Origin: CAYOLL01 sp964404765 [NCBI: uncultured Gemmatimonadota bacterium]
GTDB taxonomy: Bacteria > 4572-55
Direction: 5' to 3'
DNA: 64,000 nucleotides
Assembly: GCA_964404765.1 (NCBI GenBank)
Contig: CAYOLL010000009.1
Coordinates: forward strand, 1 to 64,000
The number at the start of each line of letters is the position of its first letter. The first letter of the stretch is position 1. Shown here one piece after another: positions 1 to 9,108 of this stretch. The notes under the pieces are model-generated. The model worked only from the letters and a program-made list of their open reading frames with translations, was not told where the DNA came from and ran no database searches. Position numbers and translations under genes: made by a program.

Positions 1-81
1 GTGCCGGAATGACACTTTGTACAATTGCAACTTCTAACCCTTAACGAGAATAACGCAGCTTCTCAATAACCTCCTCCGCGT

Positions 82-630
82 TTATTCCACGACAATCAAA
101 TCTTTTAGCTTGTCATACGTCTTTCGCCCGATTCCTTTTATTTTTTGCAGGTCTTCAGCGCGTTTAAAACCACCGTTTTCAAGACGGTAATCCAGGATGC
201 GCTGGGCCATTTTTGGACCGATGCCAGGTAGTTGCTCCAATTCTTTGGTCAGGGCGGTATTGAGGTTGATACGCTGGCCCTGTATTGTATTTTTGGGCGC
301 ATCTGAGGTATGAATTGACGACTTGGTGGGATGGGGAGGAGTAATTTGGCTGGAGTCCGGATGTGTTGTATCCGGTATGGCTAATTTTATTTCGACCTGG
401 GTCAAAATCTCTTTTGGATCCGTGGACAATTTCGCGCTATCCGCTGTGGTTTTAATCTGCAAGTTTTCCATCCACAACGGGTTATAGCGATATTTAAAAA
501 AAATGGCAGCTTGGCCAATGATGATGGCAGCAATCAGGGCGGCAATTGCCAGACGCTCCTGTTTTTTTAGCTGGAGTCGGTCTAATAGACCTGCATAAGC
601 CGCCCTGACTACCTGTCGCAAATCCGCCAT
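82..630 (-). CDS. ComEA-like helix-hairpin-helix protein
   Basis: A 182-residue protein with a short cytoplasmic N-terminus, one strongly hydrophobic segment at about residues 27-46 (AIAALIAAIIIGQAAIFF), a Pro/Thr/Ser-rich linker, and a C-terminal helix-hairpin-helix pair at about 120-180 (INLNTALTKELEQLPGIGPK, then GIGRKTYDKL). This is the ComEA architecture: a membrane-anchored DNA-binding protein which in competent bacteria receives incoming DNA at the membrane. No other competence gene (comEC, pili) is adjacent, although CinA lies further on, so a role in DNA uptake is inferred from the family only. The start ATG at 630 follows a GGTGAG-like site. It lies 16 bp downstream of the SprA-like gene on the same strand and could share its transcript. 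Confidence 0.85.
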   Translation of the reverse strand: MADLRQVVRAAYAGLLDRLQLKKQERLAIAALIAAIIIGQAAIFFKYRYNPLWMENLQIKTTADSAKLSTDPKEILTQVEIKLAIPDTTHPDSSQITPPHPTKSSIHTSDAPKNTIQGQRINLNTALTKELEQLPGIGPKMAQRILDYRLENGGFKRAEDLQKIKGIGRKTYDKLKDLIVVE

Positions 631-646
631 GTTATGCTCACCCGGA

Positions 647-3600
647 TCAAAACTTCAACTGCGTCCATATACTTAGCGCAATGGTTTGGTTATTGCCGTA
701 CTGGACATTGATCGCATCCGATTTGGTTGAGTATTCGCCTTGCAACCCGCCACTCACGGCGCTGCTGAAAGTGTAAGAAAGCGCGGGTCGAAACGTGAGC
801 GTTTTTGCATCACTGACTTTAGGAAAACTCCCTAAATCGTTGTATTTATCCGGTGGCACACCGCGCCAGCCCTTCTCGTTTGACAGAGTTGTTTCCAGCG
901 TTATCCGCACGTCGCTGCTGAGTCTGCCGATAATCGGAAACGACCGCCCGCCTTTTGATTGAAGTGTATATTCAGCGCGCGCTTGAAAAGAGAGCTTATC
1001 ATTCACAGCTTTTGTCTCATTGGTTTGCCGCTGACTTATCGCTTCGCTACGCGAAAAGCTGCTGGAAAGATTGAATCGCAGGGTTTGACTAAACTCCGTA
1101 TTCAGGGAAAGCAGTGGCGAAAAATCCTTTTGCACTGACCGACTGTCGATATCCTTATCGCGCATGGGTGTGCTTTCGCCTTCCACAAAGCCGTCTTCCG
1201 TCAGTTGGCGCTTATAGGATGAAGTGAGAGAAGCGCGCTTAAACAGTTTTTTGAAAACCGGCAGCGTCTCAATCGAGTTGAGTGATGCGGAAATATTGGG
1301 GAAATTTACATTGCGTTTGACGGCAAAGTTTTCACCAATTGTGCCGCCACGCTTGGTGCGATTGACTTTTTCCTCGTAGACGACGCTAAAGTCCATACGG
1401 CTGGAGAGACGTACGCGAGTGTTAATTTGGTAGTCGTCATTTAAAGAGAGTGTTTGCGGCTGCATTATACCCCCAAGCGAATCAACAAAAGCGTTTTTAT
1501 CGTCAAAGCCCAACTGAAAAAGCAAATTCGGGCTCTCGTCGATATCGTTGTAGTTTAATGTCTGGCGGTGGCCGTAGCGACCGGTGACGGTGCCGATACT
1601 ACCGGTTACATCATTAAAAAATTCATTGATTCGACCGCCAATACCGGATTTTTTGGTCCCGGCCTGATCGCGATTTTGACGCTTTCGTTTCGACGCCTGT
1701 TCGTCTTTTTTCTCTTTTTTCTTTTCCTCTTTTTGTTTGGGATCTGGCTTGATATTAAGCGGGGTCTCTTTTTCTGGGTCGCCTGGCTGGACATTCTCAC
1801 CGGTTTTTTCCTGAGCAGGCTTTGGCAATGGATTAACGGCGCCGCCCTCTTTTTTGATCAGCTCATTTTCATCAGCATCCAGCTTTTTCTTGTCATCCGC
1901 GCCGGATTTTGCCTCCTCTTCATCGCCTTCACCCCCGCCAAGTACCGAAAAAATACCAGCGGCTTGGCCGATTCCGCCAAAAACAAGATCAAATATTTTT
2001 TCCGGCTGCACGGACAAATCCGTGCCATAGGCAATGTCGCGGCTGGCCGTGCCGGGTACACTCCCGACGCCGCCGGCTTGATCCGGGTTGTTGCTAATAA
2101 GGCCAGAAGTTGTGTTCCGCGTCTCGCGATAATCTGCGCTGGCGTTAATTTTAGGCGAGATCAGGCCAAACAAGTTAAGCGAGTAATTACTTTCCAGCTT
2201 TTTTGAATGTGATTGCAACTGGCCTAAATTTAAACCAAATAGATCGTGCTTGCCTTCCAAATTAAGATCGCGTGTTTCGTTAATGCTAAAGCGGGTTGTC
2301 AGATTGGGAATCGGACCAAAATTCATAGAAAAATTACCGGTGCCGCCCTTGGTTGTGATGGGGCGGAGCGAGGAAACAAGGCTGCCTTTAACAAGCTGGC
2401 TTTGCTCATTACCACTAAAATTTGCGCCAAAGGTAATGTTACTCGGCAGCGGCGCAATAAAGAAGCCATGGTAAAGCCGCAGTCGTTTTTGTCCAAACTG
2501 CAAGTTGTAGTCCAGGCTGCTGGCATAAGTCGTTGTGGTATCTTCGCGGTTAATCGAGTATGATGTTGTTTTGGAATAGCTGCCGCTCAGGCTTAAGTTT
2601 TCCAGCAGCAGTCGGATAAGCGGGTTTTTGGAACCGGCGCTTTTGCTGATACTAACCGACAGGGATTTGCTTTTGCTTTCGAGGCGCTGCTCCTGTTGCA
2701 GCTCTTTACGCAAAAGCACGTCTGAACTGGACTGATAGCGCGGCATACTCTTGCTCCAGCTATAGGAACCACGCAACGGGATGGAAAAGCCCCAGCCGCG
2801 CGGCAAAAAGCGATGTACCGCCAGATCGCCGCTCATGCTGTAACGAGTCGCCTCAGCGTCCGTCCGCCGTCCGTTGAAAGAGGTGTAGTCGCTATTTTCG
2901 CGGGTTAAACTGACGCTGACGCCACCGAGATCGGCAAAACGAATATTGGCGCTGATAAGTGTGCTCCATCCCATATCCCGGTTGACACCGGATAGACGTA
3001 GCTCGTTGACCCATACCTCACCTGTGGCGATTTTGGGACAACTCCGATTCCGTACGCCCAGGGCGATTGAGGCTACGCGGTGTAGCGTTGGTTGACCGCG
3101 GACTCGCACCCGGGTGTCGGCGGTATAAGTCGAGGAATCCGGGTAGATAATGTCCGCGCGCAGCCAGGTCGAGTCTGCCATGGCGCGGTCACGATCCAGC
3201 TTAATATTCGTCAATTCAGGCAAGGGGATGACGATTTCGTGCCAGTTAATGCCCGGGCTATTGACTTCCTGGCTTAAATCAATCGCATATTCGTAGTAGT
3301 TGAGCGAATCGTCAGCGCCAAAGCGAACAAACAAATCCAACGGCATGGCTTCCCCGATATTGGTCGGGTCAGATGTGTTAATGTAGTCCTGCGGATAAGC
3401 AACCCAGAAACGAACTTCTTTGTAGCTTAAAAAGTTGACAGGTGAGGTAAATGGCTGGCTGGATTTGGCTTCGTAACCGGGTCGGAAATTGAAATATTCC
3501 AGTGATAGTGTTTGTTCACGTTCGGCTACGCCGGAGACATCCCGCCGGGTCGCGACATTCGGTGGCTTTTTGTAATAGTCGTATTCTTTATTGTTTTTGG

Positions 3601-6600
3601 TACCGATGTTAAATTTTTGTTTAGCGGTTGTTTGGCTTTGGCAGGTTGTGTCGCCAAAAGCTTTAAAGCCGCGCGGCAGCCAACGATTGCCGGTGACTTC
3701 AAGAGAGTAAATTTTGACGGTATGTTGTTCCAGTGTTTCAAAACCGGTCAGCCACATTCGCACGTTACGGACAGTAGTCAGGCTAAAAGTGCCGCCGTTG
3801 CTGATGGTATCCACGGAAACATCGCGCAAGGGAATTTGATATTTACGCCAGGCCCCTTTATTGTCCTCCTCTATATTATAAGTGCCCGGCACAAAAAAGG
3901 ACCCGGTAGCGGTATCACTCAGATCAATGGCAAACTGAATATATGCCGTGGAATTTCGCAAACGCAGGCTGCCGTTGTTATCCAAATCTTCGGAATCTAA
4001 CTCATTGTTGTCTTCCGTACCGTTGATGTTGATGGTGCTGAAATCACTGGTATTGCTGACGGTGTCTCGTGGGTAGTCGTCGTTATCATCATCATAAAGC
4101 GTATCACACACTGCCGTTACATTATTACAATTCGCGGTGTCCCGGACGGCTTTACCGTCGTCGCCGGCAAGGCGATCGAGACCCACGTCCTCCCATTCCT
4201 GCAGTTTGCCGTCATATTCAATGGCCTCATTACGCAAACCGTCTTCCGTGTCCAAATCGCCGTTGGGCGGCAAAATCTTTTCACTCTTTGATCCAATACG
4301 ACGAACGGCGTCTTCGGAAATATCGCCCAGGTCGATTTTTAAGAAGCCCGGCTTCAATTGAATCGTATTTTTCTCAAACTCCGAGTAGACCCAAACTTCC
4401 AGATAGTCCATCTCGTGATAATCGTCACCGTTCGCCGGGCGAATCAACTGCTGCACACCGGCCCACGAGCGTTTGAGGCTATCCGGCTGATTGGCGAACA
4501 TGATCCCGGAGATGGAGTCATACGGCGTAAAACGCATTTCCAGCACAGTCTGTTCATCGTCCTGTTGATTCTCCAACAGTTTGCCAAAAATTTCTGTGAG
4601 TCGCGGAGCATGTCCCCGACCGGGATTAAACCATTTTAGCGTGCCAAAATCATGAATATCCAATAGCGAATTAACTTCATTTTCCTGAATATCCGGCACG
4701 CTGCCAAACCGCCAGCTACGCCGGCTGATGCCAAAGGACGAAGATTGTATCACGCCCTCCATGTCGTCAATGTAACCGTCACCTTTAATGTTGGGATTAG
4801 GCAGACTGACCGCCGCTTCCGCCGTGATTGAAAAAGAGGACGGCGCTTCCGTGCTGATAATGGGCAGAGCGTCCACCAACTTGGTCAGAAATTGCGGTTG
4901 GGCCTTGAAGCTGGCGTCAAAACCGCCAACCAGTGTCCGCGAGGCTTCTTCGCCCACTTTGGGCCGCTCGTCAATGGCTTTCTCACCCTCATACATCCAG
5001 GTTGTGCCAAAGGAGAAATTGTCGCCATAGTCGTAGTCGGCGCGAATGCCCATCAGCGTTTTTTGTTGGGCGGCAAAACCGGCCAGCCCGGCAAATTCAT
5101 AATCAATAGCAATTTGATCGGAGCCGGCGGTTTGGGTAATCAGATTAACCGTGCCAAAGTCATAGTTGACTGTATAATCCGTGCCTTCGCGCCAGACCTG
5201 GCCGTTGACTCTCACCCGCACACTGCCTTCGATAATGCCGAGCTGATTCAAGCGGATCTGGCTCTGCGGTCGCTCGACGATGAGCGAGATGTAGTATTTG
5301 CGATCCGTATTGATGTCGATCTGGGATTCGGGTTTGTTGTAAATGGCCGGATTGGAAACATCAAGGATCGTGCTTGGTAATTCAAATGGATAATAGGATT
5401 TGCCGTCGCCAATCTGCTGCAGCGGTCGAAAATAGGGAATCCATAAAAACCCTTGAATCCGGGTCAAGTGCTCGCTGTCGACAATACCGTCGCTGTTCCG
5501 GTCCAAGCCGAGCAGCCGGATATAACGATTATTGGGGTCAGTATTGTAGTCTTTATCAATTTGACCACCTTCTAAGTTTTGACGAAAGATATTGAGGGTA
5601 TAACGATCATTGGCCGGATTAAACGTCGAGCCCATTCGATAGAGATTGCGCAATTCATACAACCAGCAGCCGGAGGCCGGGGTCATCGACGGCGGGCGCA
5701 GCATGTGCAGCCGCAGGGTGTCGCCGGCCACGCTGCCCACTGTCGTGCCGGCGCCGTTGGTATAGGCAATGCCGACCGTCCAACTGTCCTGAATCGGCGA
5801 GATAAAGCGAATAAGGCCCAATTCCAGGTCGATCACATACTGCGTGCCTTCTTCCATGAGAATAAAATTTTCGTTAAAAACGCTGTCCTGCGCGGCATTT
5901 TTGACCTGCGCCGCTTTGATATACCCTGGCTTGCTGCCAATATCATCCGGACTGACCCGGTTGTCGTCATAATAAACATAAATGCGTGAGTTGCCGGCCG
6001 GTAAGTAGTTTTGATCCAGTACATAGTTGTTATTACGCACTGTCCACAAAAATTCCGGATCGTACAGCCAGAAAAACATTCGTTTTTCATACTGATAATC
6101 CCACACGCCGGTCGAGTCGCGGCTACCGAAGCCGGTATAGCTGGCCGTGCTGAACTTGCCTTCTTCCTTGCTGGCGATCATGGTTAGCTTGACATCGGCA
6201 ATCTGCGCCCGTACCTTGATGCCGAACAGCCCCTGGTGCGGAATTGAGCCGGAAACCAGGCCGCCGCCGCTTAAGGATAGATTAGTGTTGCCGGCCTCGA
6301 TCTCTTTGATGATATCGTCTTCTTTGCCTTCGTAGCGCAGGCGGATATTGCTGGCCACATCAATGCGGGTTTGACCGCTGGAGTGATCCACAAACACATG
6401 CATTTTGTCGCCGATGGAGCCGTCCAGGCGCACGCTGAGTTGCTGGTCCATTTTAAGCTGGGGAAATTTGCTCTGATTAAAACGCTCGGTGCTGGCCGCT
6501 TTGGGATTCCACTGGCTGCGGCCTTCAAACGAGATGCGTTGCTGACCGGACAGCGTCAGTCGGGGTTCGCCCTCGCCAAAGATTTTTTCTACCAGCGGCG

Positions 6601-7063
6601 GCATATCCACCGGCAGACTCCATGTCAGCGGCCCGTTGTCGCTGCGGCCAAAGACGACCCCCACATTCTGCGTCCGCCCGATTTCTTCGCGCCAGATATT
6701 CCGTAGTGTGGCGGCGCGAATCGTCTCGATATAGGTCTCTACGGTCATTTGCCCGCTTAAATAAGGCAGGTCAAAGGCTGTGGCTTCATAGGTCACGATG
6801 CCTTCCGCCAGATTGGCGGAATAAGTCCAGACCATCGGATTGCGGCGCAAGTCAAAAATCGCGGCATGTTCCAGCGAAATACCGCGCGGTTTGTGAAACT
6901 GGCGATAAAATTGAGCATTTGGGCCATTCCACGCGCCTGTTTGGTGCGAAAAGCCAACTTGTGCCCAGCCCGGCGCGGCCGCAAATCCGACCCCTAATCC
7001 GATTAAACAAGTAATAAACAGTATTTGACGAAAAATTGACAACCGCAGGTACTCCTCATTCAT
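647..7063 (-). CDS. sprA: SprA-like giant outer-membrane protein
   Basis: About 2138 residues with a signal peptide (hydrophobic IFRQILFITCLIGLGVGFAA, then AxA-type cleavage near GWAQ). Long stretches of alternating residues suggest beta strands, and the central block GDGYIDDMEGV followed by a Ser/Arg-rich stretch is typical of cell-surface SprA. In Bacteroidota SprA forms the very large outer-membrane translocon of the type IX secretion system; family members are about 2400 residues, so this one is slightly short. A highly charged low-complexity stretch (about residues 1700-1800, coordinates near 1660-1960), rich in Lys/Glu/Asp with KKEKKDEQ-like runs, interrupts the beta-rich C-terminal part. 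I prefer the ATG at 7063, which has an AAGGAA site upstream, over a TTG at 7084. No other T9SS gene is visible in the window, so secretion function is inferred from homology. Confidence 0.85.
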   Translation of the reverse strand: MNEEYLRLSIFRQILFITCLIGLGVGFAAAPGWAQVGFSHQTGAWNGPNAQFYRQFHKPRGISLEHAAIFDLRRNPMVWTYSANLAEGIVTYEATAFDLPYLSGQMTVETYIETIRAATLRNIWREEIGRTQNVGVVFGRSDNGPLTWSLPVDMPPLVEKIFGEGEPRLTLSGQQRISFEGRSQWNPKAASTERFNQSKFPQLKMDQQLSVRLDGSIGDKMHVFVDHSSGQTRIDVASNIRLRYEGKEDDIIKEIEAGNTNLSLSGGGLVSGSIPHQGLFGIKVRAQIADVKLTMIASKEEGKFSTASYTGFGSRDSTGVWDYQYEKRMFFWLYDPEFLWTVRNNNYVLDQNYLPAGNSRIYVYYDDNRVSPDDIGSKPGYIKAAQVKNAAQDSVFNENFILMEEGTQYVIDLELGLIRFISPIQDSWTVGIAYTNGAGTTVGSVAGDTLRLHMLRPPSMTPASGCWLYELRNLYRMGSTFNPANDRYTLNIFRQNLEGGQIDKDYNTDPNNRYIRLLGLDRNSDGIVDSEHLTRIQGFLWIPYFRPLQQIGDGKSYYPFELPSTILDVSNPAIYNKPESQIDINTDRKYYISLIVERPQSQIRLNQLGIIEGSVRVRVNGQVWREGTDYTVNYDFGTVNLITQTAGSDQIAIDYEFAGLAGFAAQQKTLMGIRADYDYGDNFSFGTTWMYEGEKAIDERPKVGEEASRTLVGGFDASFKAQPQFLTKLVDALPIISTEAPSSFSITAEAAVSLPNPNIKGDGYIDDMEGVIQSSSFGISRRSWRFGSVPDIQENEVNSLLDIHDFGTLKWFNPGRGHAPRLTEIFGKLLENQQDDEQTVLEMRFTPYDSISGIMFANQPDSLKRSWAGVQQLIRPANGDDYHEMDYLEVWVYSEFEKNTIQLKPGFLKIDLGDISEDAVRRIGSKSEKILPPNGDLDTEDGLRNEAIEYDGKLQEWEDVGLDRLAGDDGKAVRDTANCNNVTAVCDTLYDDDNDDYPRDTVSNTSDFSTININGTEDNNELDSEDLDNNGSLRLRNSTAYIQFAIDLSDTATGSFFVPGTYNIEEDNKGAWRKYQIPLRDVSVDTISNGGTFSLTTVRNVRMWLTGFETLEQHTVKIYSLEVTGNRWLPRGFKAFGDTTCQSQTTAKQKFNIGTKNNKEYDYYKKPPNVATRRDVSGVAEREQTLSLEYFNFRPGYEAKSSQPFTSPVNFLSYKEVRFWVAYPQDYINTSDPTNIGEAMPLDLFVRFGADDSLNYYEYAIDLSQEVNSPGINWHEIVIPLPELTNIKLDRDRAMADSTWLRADIIYPDSSTYTADTRVRVRGQPTLHRVASIALGVRNRSCPKIATGEVWVNELRLSGVNRDMGWSTLISANIRFADLGGVSVSLTRENSDYTSFNGRRTDAEATRYSMSGDLAVHRFLPRGWGFSIPLRGSYSWSKSMPRYQSSSDVLLRKELQQEQRLESKSKSLSVSISKSAGSKNPLIRLLLENLSLSGSYSKTTSYSINREDTTTTYASSLDYNLQFGQKRLRLYHGFFIAPLPSNITFGANFSGNEQSQLVKGSLVSSLRPITTKGGTGNFSMNFGPIPNLTTRFSINETRDLNLEGKHDLFGLNLGQLQSHSKKLESNYSLNLFGLISPKINASADYRETRNTTSGLISNNPDQAGGVGSVPGTASRDIAYGTDLSVQPEKIFDLVFGGIGQAAGIFSVLGGGEGDEEEAKSGADDKKKLDADENELIKKEGGAVNPLPKPAQEKTGENVQPGDPEKETPLNIKPDPKQKEEKKKEKKDEQASKRKRQNRDQAGTKKSGIGGRINEFFNDVTGSIGTVTGRYGHRQTLNYNDIDESPNLLFQLGFDDKNAFVDSLGGIMQPQTLSLNDDYQINTRVRLSSRMDFSVVYEEKVNRTKRGGTIGENFAVKRNVNFPNISASLNSIETLPVFKKLFKRASLTSSYKRQLTEDGFVEGESTPMRDKDIDSRSVQKDFSPLLSLNTEFSQTLRFNLSSSFSRSEAISQRQTNETKAVNDKLSFQARAEYTLQSKGGRSFPIIGRLSSDVRITLETTLSNEKGWRGVPPDKYNDLGSFPKVSDAKTLTFRPALSYTFSSAVSGGLQGEYSTKSDAINVQYGNNQTIALSIWTQLKF

Positions 7064-7084
7064 GAAAAAAGAATTTCCTTTCAA

Positions 7085-7368
7085 ACAAAAGACTTGTTAA
7101 ATGAAGCGCTAAGATATTTTATTTAGACTGAATTCACAAGCGGAATTTTAGCCTGGCAAATAGAACACGGATATGACAGGAAAAAACGGATTCCAACGGA
7201 TAAAGCCTTTGATTAATATTTCTGGCTCATGGAACACGTTTGGAGAAATAAAAGAGCCGTATTTTTTATTTTTTTGAACCCGTGAAATTCGCCAATTCCG
7301 GTATAATCCGTGTCCTATTCATCCATAGGTCGGTATTTCTAATTACTCATTGTTCATTGTTCATTGCT
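7085..7368. other. divergent intergenic region sprA/lptF
   Basis: About 280 bp between divergent genes, so promoters for both must lie here, but I cannot point to a convincing pair of boxes. It contains a 20-bp fragment, tctggctcatggaacacgt at about 7221, that matches the left end of the 111-bp palindromic element found complete at 13504, and short tandem copies of a tcattgt motif at 7347-7366 just before the lptF ATG. Confidence 0.5.
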
Positions 7369-8703
7369 ATGCGCATTTCCCTATATATCCTTAAAGAGCA
7401 CGCCGGGCCGCTTTTTCTGGCCGTCTTTGTCATCACTTTCTTGCTGCTGATGAATCGCATCTTCCGGATGATCGATTTGATTATCAGTAAAGGGTTGGCG
7501 ATTGCAACGGTGCTCAAGCTACTGGCATTATCACTGCCGTTTATTCTGGCGATGACCATTCCCATGGCTGTGCTGGTCGCGGTCGTGCTCGCTTTTGGGC
7601 GTCTGTCAGGCGATAACGAGATTGTCGCTTTTAAGGCCAGCGGCATTAATCTTTTTCGTCTGACTCAGCCTGTCTTGCTCACGGCAATGCTGTTAACCAT
7701 TGGCATGATCTACTTTAATGACGCTATCCTGCCGGAAACCAACCATGAATTCAAAAAGTTGATGATCGCTATCCAACGCAAACACCCAACACTAATTATC
7801 GAGCCCCGTGTATTTATTGATGATTTTGACGGGTACCAACTCTATATTAATGAAAAGGATGATCGGACATCAACGATTCGGGGTGTCATCATCCACGAGC
7901 TTTCGCCTAATCAGACGATTGCCCGCTCCATTTTTGCGACAGCGGGTCAAATTTACTATGACCAAAACAGCGGCCTTTTTAAGATCGATCTGACAAATGG
8001 CGAAATCCATGAATTAGATCCGACGGATCCGGCTAAATACCGTAAAATGATCTTTAAACTGCATAAAATGAATTTAAGGATCGATACCGCAATTCAAGAA
8101 CAGGTCGAAACCGGGCGAGGCGATCGGGAATTAAGCATTGCAAACATGCAAAACAAGGTAGAAGACTATCGAGCCGAAAAAAGTGATGTTTTGAAAAAGC
8201 TGGCTGATGCCGAACGATCCTTACAGCAAATGCCGTCTGATTCATTGCCAAAGCCAGACAGTTTGCAGACATCAGCGCAGCCGCAAGTGCTGACTATTGA
8301 TCCGGCGGCATTACTGCGGGCGCAGATCGAGCAACAGAAAAGCCGGATTACCAGTTTAAATCGCTCTATTAATAAGTATCAAGTGGAAATCCACAAAAAA
8401 TTTGCCCTGCCGTTTGCCTGCGTTGTATTTGTATTAATCGGTGCGCCATTGGGTGTCGCAGGCCGGCGTGGTGTGGGTATTGTTTTTAGTTTTATAGCCT
8501 TTACTTTCTATTATATCTTTTTGATCGGCGGTGAAGATTTGGCGGATCGTACTCTGATCAGCCCTTTTTTTGCGATGTGGGGCGCGAACATCGTGTTGGG
8601 CGCCATTGGCGTTTTTCTACTCTTTTACTCAAATTACGAGCGGATTAGCTTTAGTCGCGAGTGGTTCCTGAGCTGGCTTCAAAAGTTAAAAGTTAAAAGT
8701 TAA
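7369..8703 (+). CDS. lptF: LPS export permease LptF (YjgP/YjgQ family)
   Basis: A 444-residue permease with the family layout: N-terminal membrane helices (about residues 12-115, including FLAVFVITFLLLMNRIFRMI), a central periplasmic beta-jellyroll region, and a cluster of C-terminal helices beginning FALPFACVVFVLIGAPLGVA. LptF pairs with LptG and the ATPase LptB to extract lipopolysaccharide from the inner membrane. A roughly 90-residue coiled-coil, charged insertion at about residues 245-335 makes it longer than typical LptF. The ATG at 7369 is chosen because MRISLYILKEHAGPL is the usual family beginning; an upstream in-frame start would add 29 unrelated residues. The final codons (KLKVKS, stop) are encoded inside a tandem aaaagtt repeat, so the natural C-terminus seems to have been rewritten. 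LptG follows 405 bp downstream. Confidence 0.9.
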   Translation: MRISLYILKEHAGPLFLAVFVITFLLLMNRIFRMIDLIISKGLAIATVLKLLALSLPFILAMTIPMAVLVAVVLAFGRLSGDNEIVAFKASGINLFRLTQPVLLTAMLLTIGMIYFNDAILPETNHEFKKLMIAIQRKHPTLIIEPRVFIDDFDGYQLYINEKDDRTSTIRGVIIHELSPNQTIARSIFATAGQIYYDQNSGLFKIDLTNGEIHELDPTDPAKYRKMIFKLHKMNLRIDTAIQEQVETGRGDRELSIANMQNKVEDYRAEKSDVLKKLADAERSLQQMPSDSLPKPDSLQTSAQPQVLTIDPAALLRAQIEQQKSRITSLNRSINKYQVEIHKKFALPFACVVFVLIGAPLGVAGRRGVGIVFSFIAFTFYYIFLIGGEDLADRTLISPFFAMWGANIVLGAIGVFLLFYSNYERISFSREWFLSWLQKLKVKS

Positions 8704-8715
8704 AAGTTAAAAGTT
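8681..8715. repeat. aaaagtt heptamer tandem repeat
   Basis: Five perfect consecutive copies of the 7-bp unit aaaagtt. They span the stop codon of lptF (TAA at 8701-8703), encode its last residues and continue into the spacer. Related aacttttaactt sequence in opposite orientation flanks the MITE at 8978-9090. Confidence 0.9.
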
Positions 8716-8779
8716 GTCCTGAATTATTCATCGGCCACTAAGACACCAAAGTCAATACAAACAAAACTTTTAAACTTTT

Positions 8780-8864
8780 AAGCATAGACCCTAAGGGTTT
8801 AATTGGTTGAACCTGTTGAGGTTATGCGCAAACAAAACCCTTAGGGTCTTTGTTTATAGTCACT
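8780..8864 (+). repeat. 85-bp ccctaaggg palindromic repeat, empty copy
   Basis: An 85-bp element with a gaccctaaggg arm near one end and cccttagggtc near the other. Its reverse complement recurs at 14765-14970 with only two mismatches but with a 113-bp MITE inserted. This copy therefore preserves the uninterrupted site (ttttgtttgcgcat on the complementary strand). Confidence 0.9.
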
Positions 8865-8977
8865 AAGGCTCAAAGAATCAAAGAATCACTAACATGTTTG
8901 AGTGAAATCGCGTTATGACAATTTGAAATCGTAGAAGCGTTAAAAATTCAATTTTCAGCAAACTAACTTTTAACTTT

Positions 8978-9090
8978 GTAATTGCTCAAAAAGTGATGGT
9001 AGACCGAACCTTGCGAAGCCTTCAGTGCACGCTTTCACAAGTTTTGCAGTAAAGCCTTCGCAAGGTTGCCCACGCTTTTTGAGCAATTAC
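8978..9090. mobile_element. 113-bp MITE-like palindromic element, copy 1
   Basis: A 113-bp element with terminal inverted repeats gtaattgctcaaaaag and its complement, and an internal ccttgcgaag / cttcgcaagg palindrome. It is flanked by an exact 8-bp direct repeat, ttaacttt, at 8970-8977 and 9091-9098, which is the footprint of a transposition event. No coding capacity, so it must have been moved in trans. Its right end lies 18 bp before the lptG start codon. Confidence 0.9.
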
Positions 9091-9108
9091 TTAACTTTTA
9101 ACTAACTT

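Noticed and set aside
1568-2206. 212-codon open frame on the plus strand opposite the SprA-like gene
   Set aside because: It lies inside a well-supported gene on the other strand, over a low-complexity region that naturally opens the complementary frame; it has Phe/Leu-rich noise and no domain.
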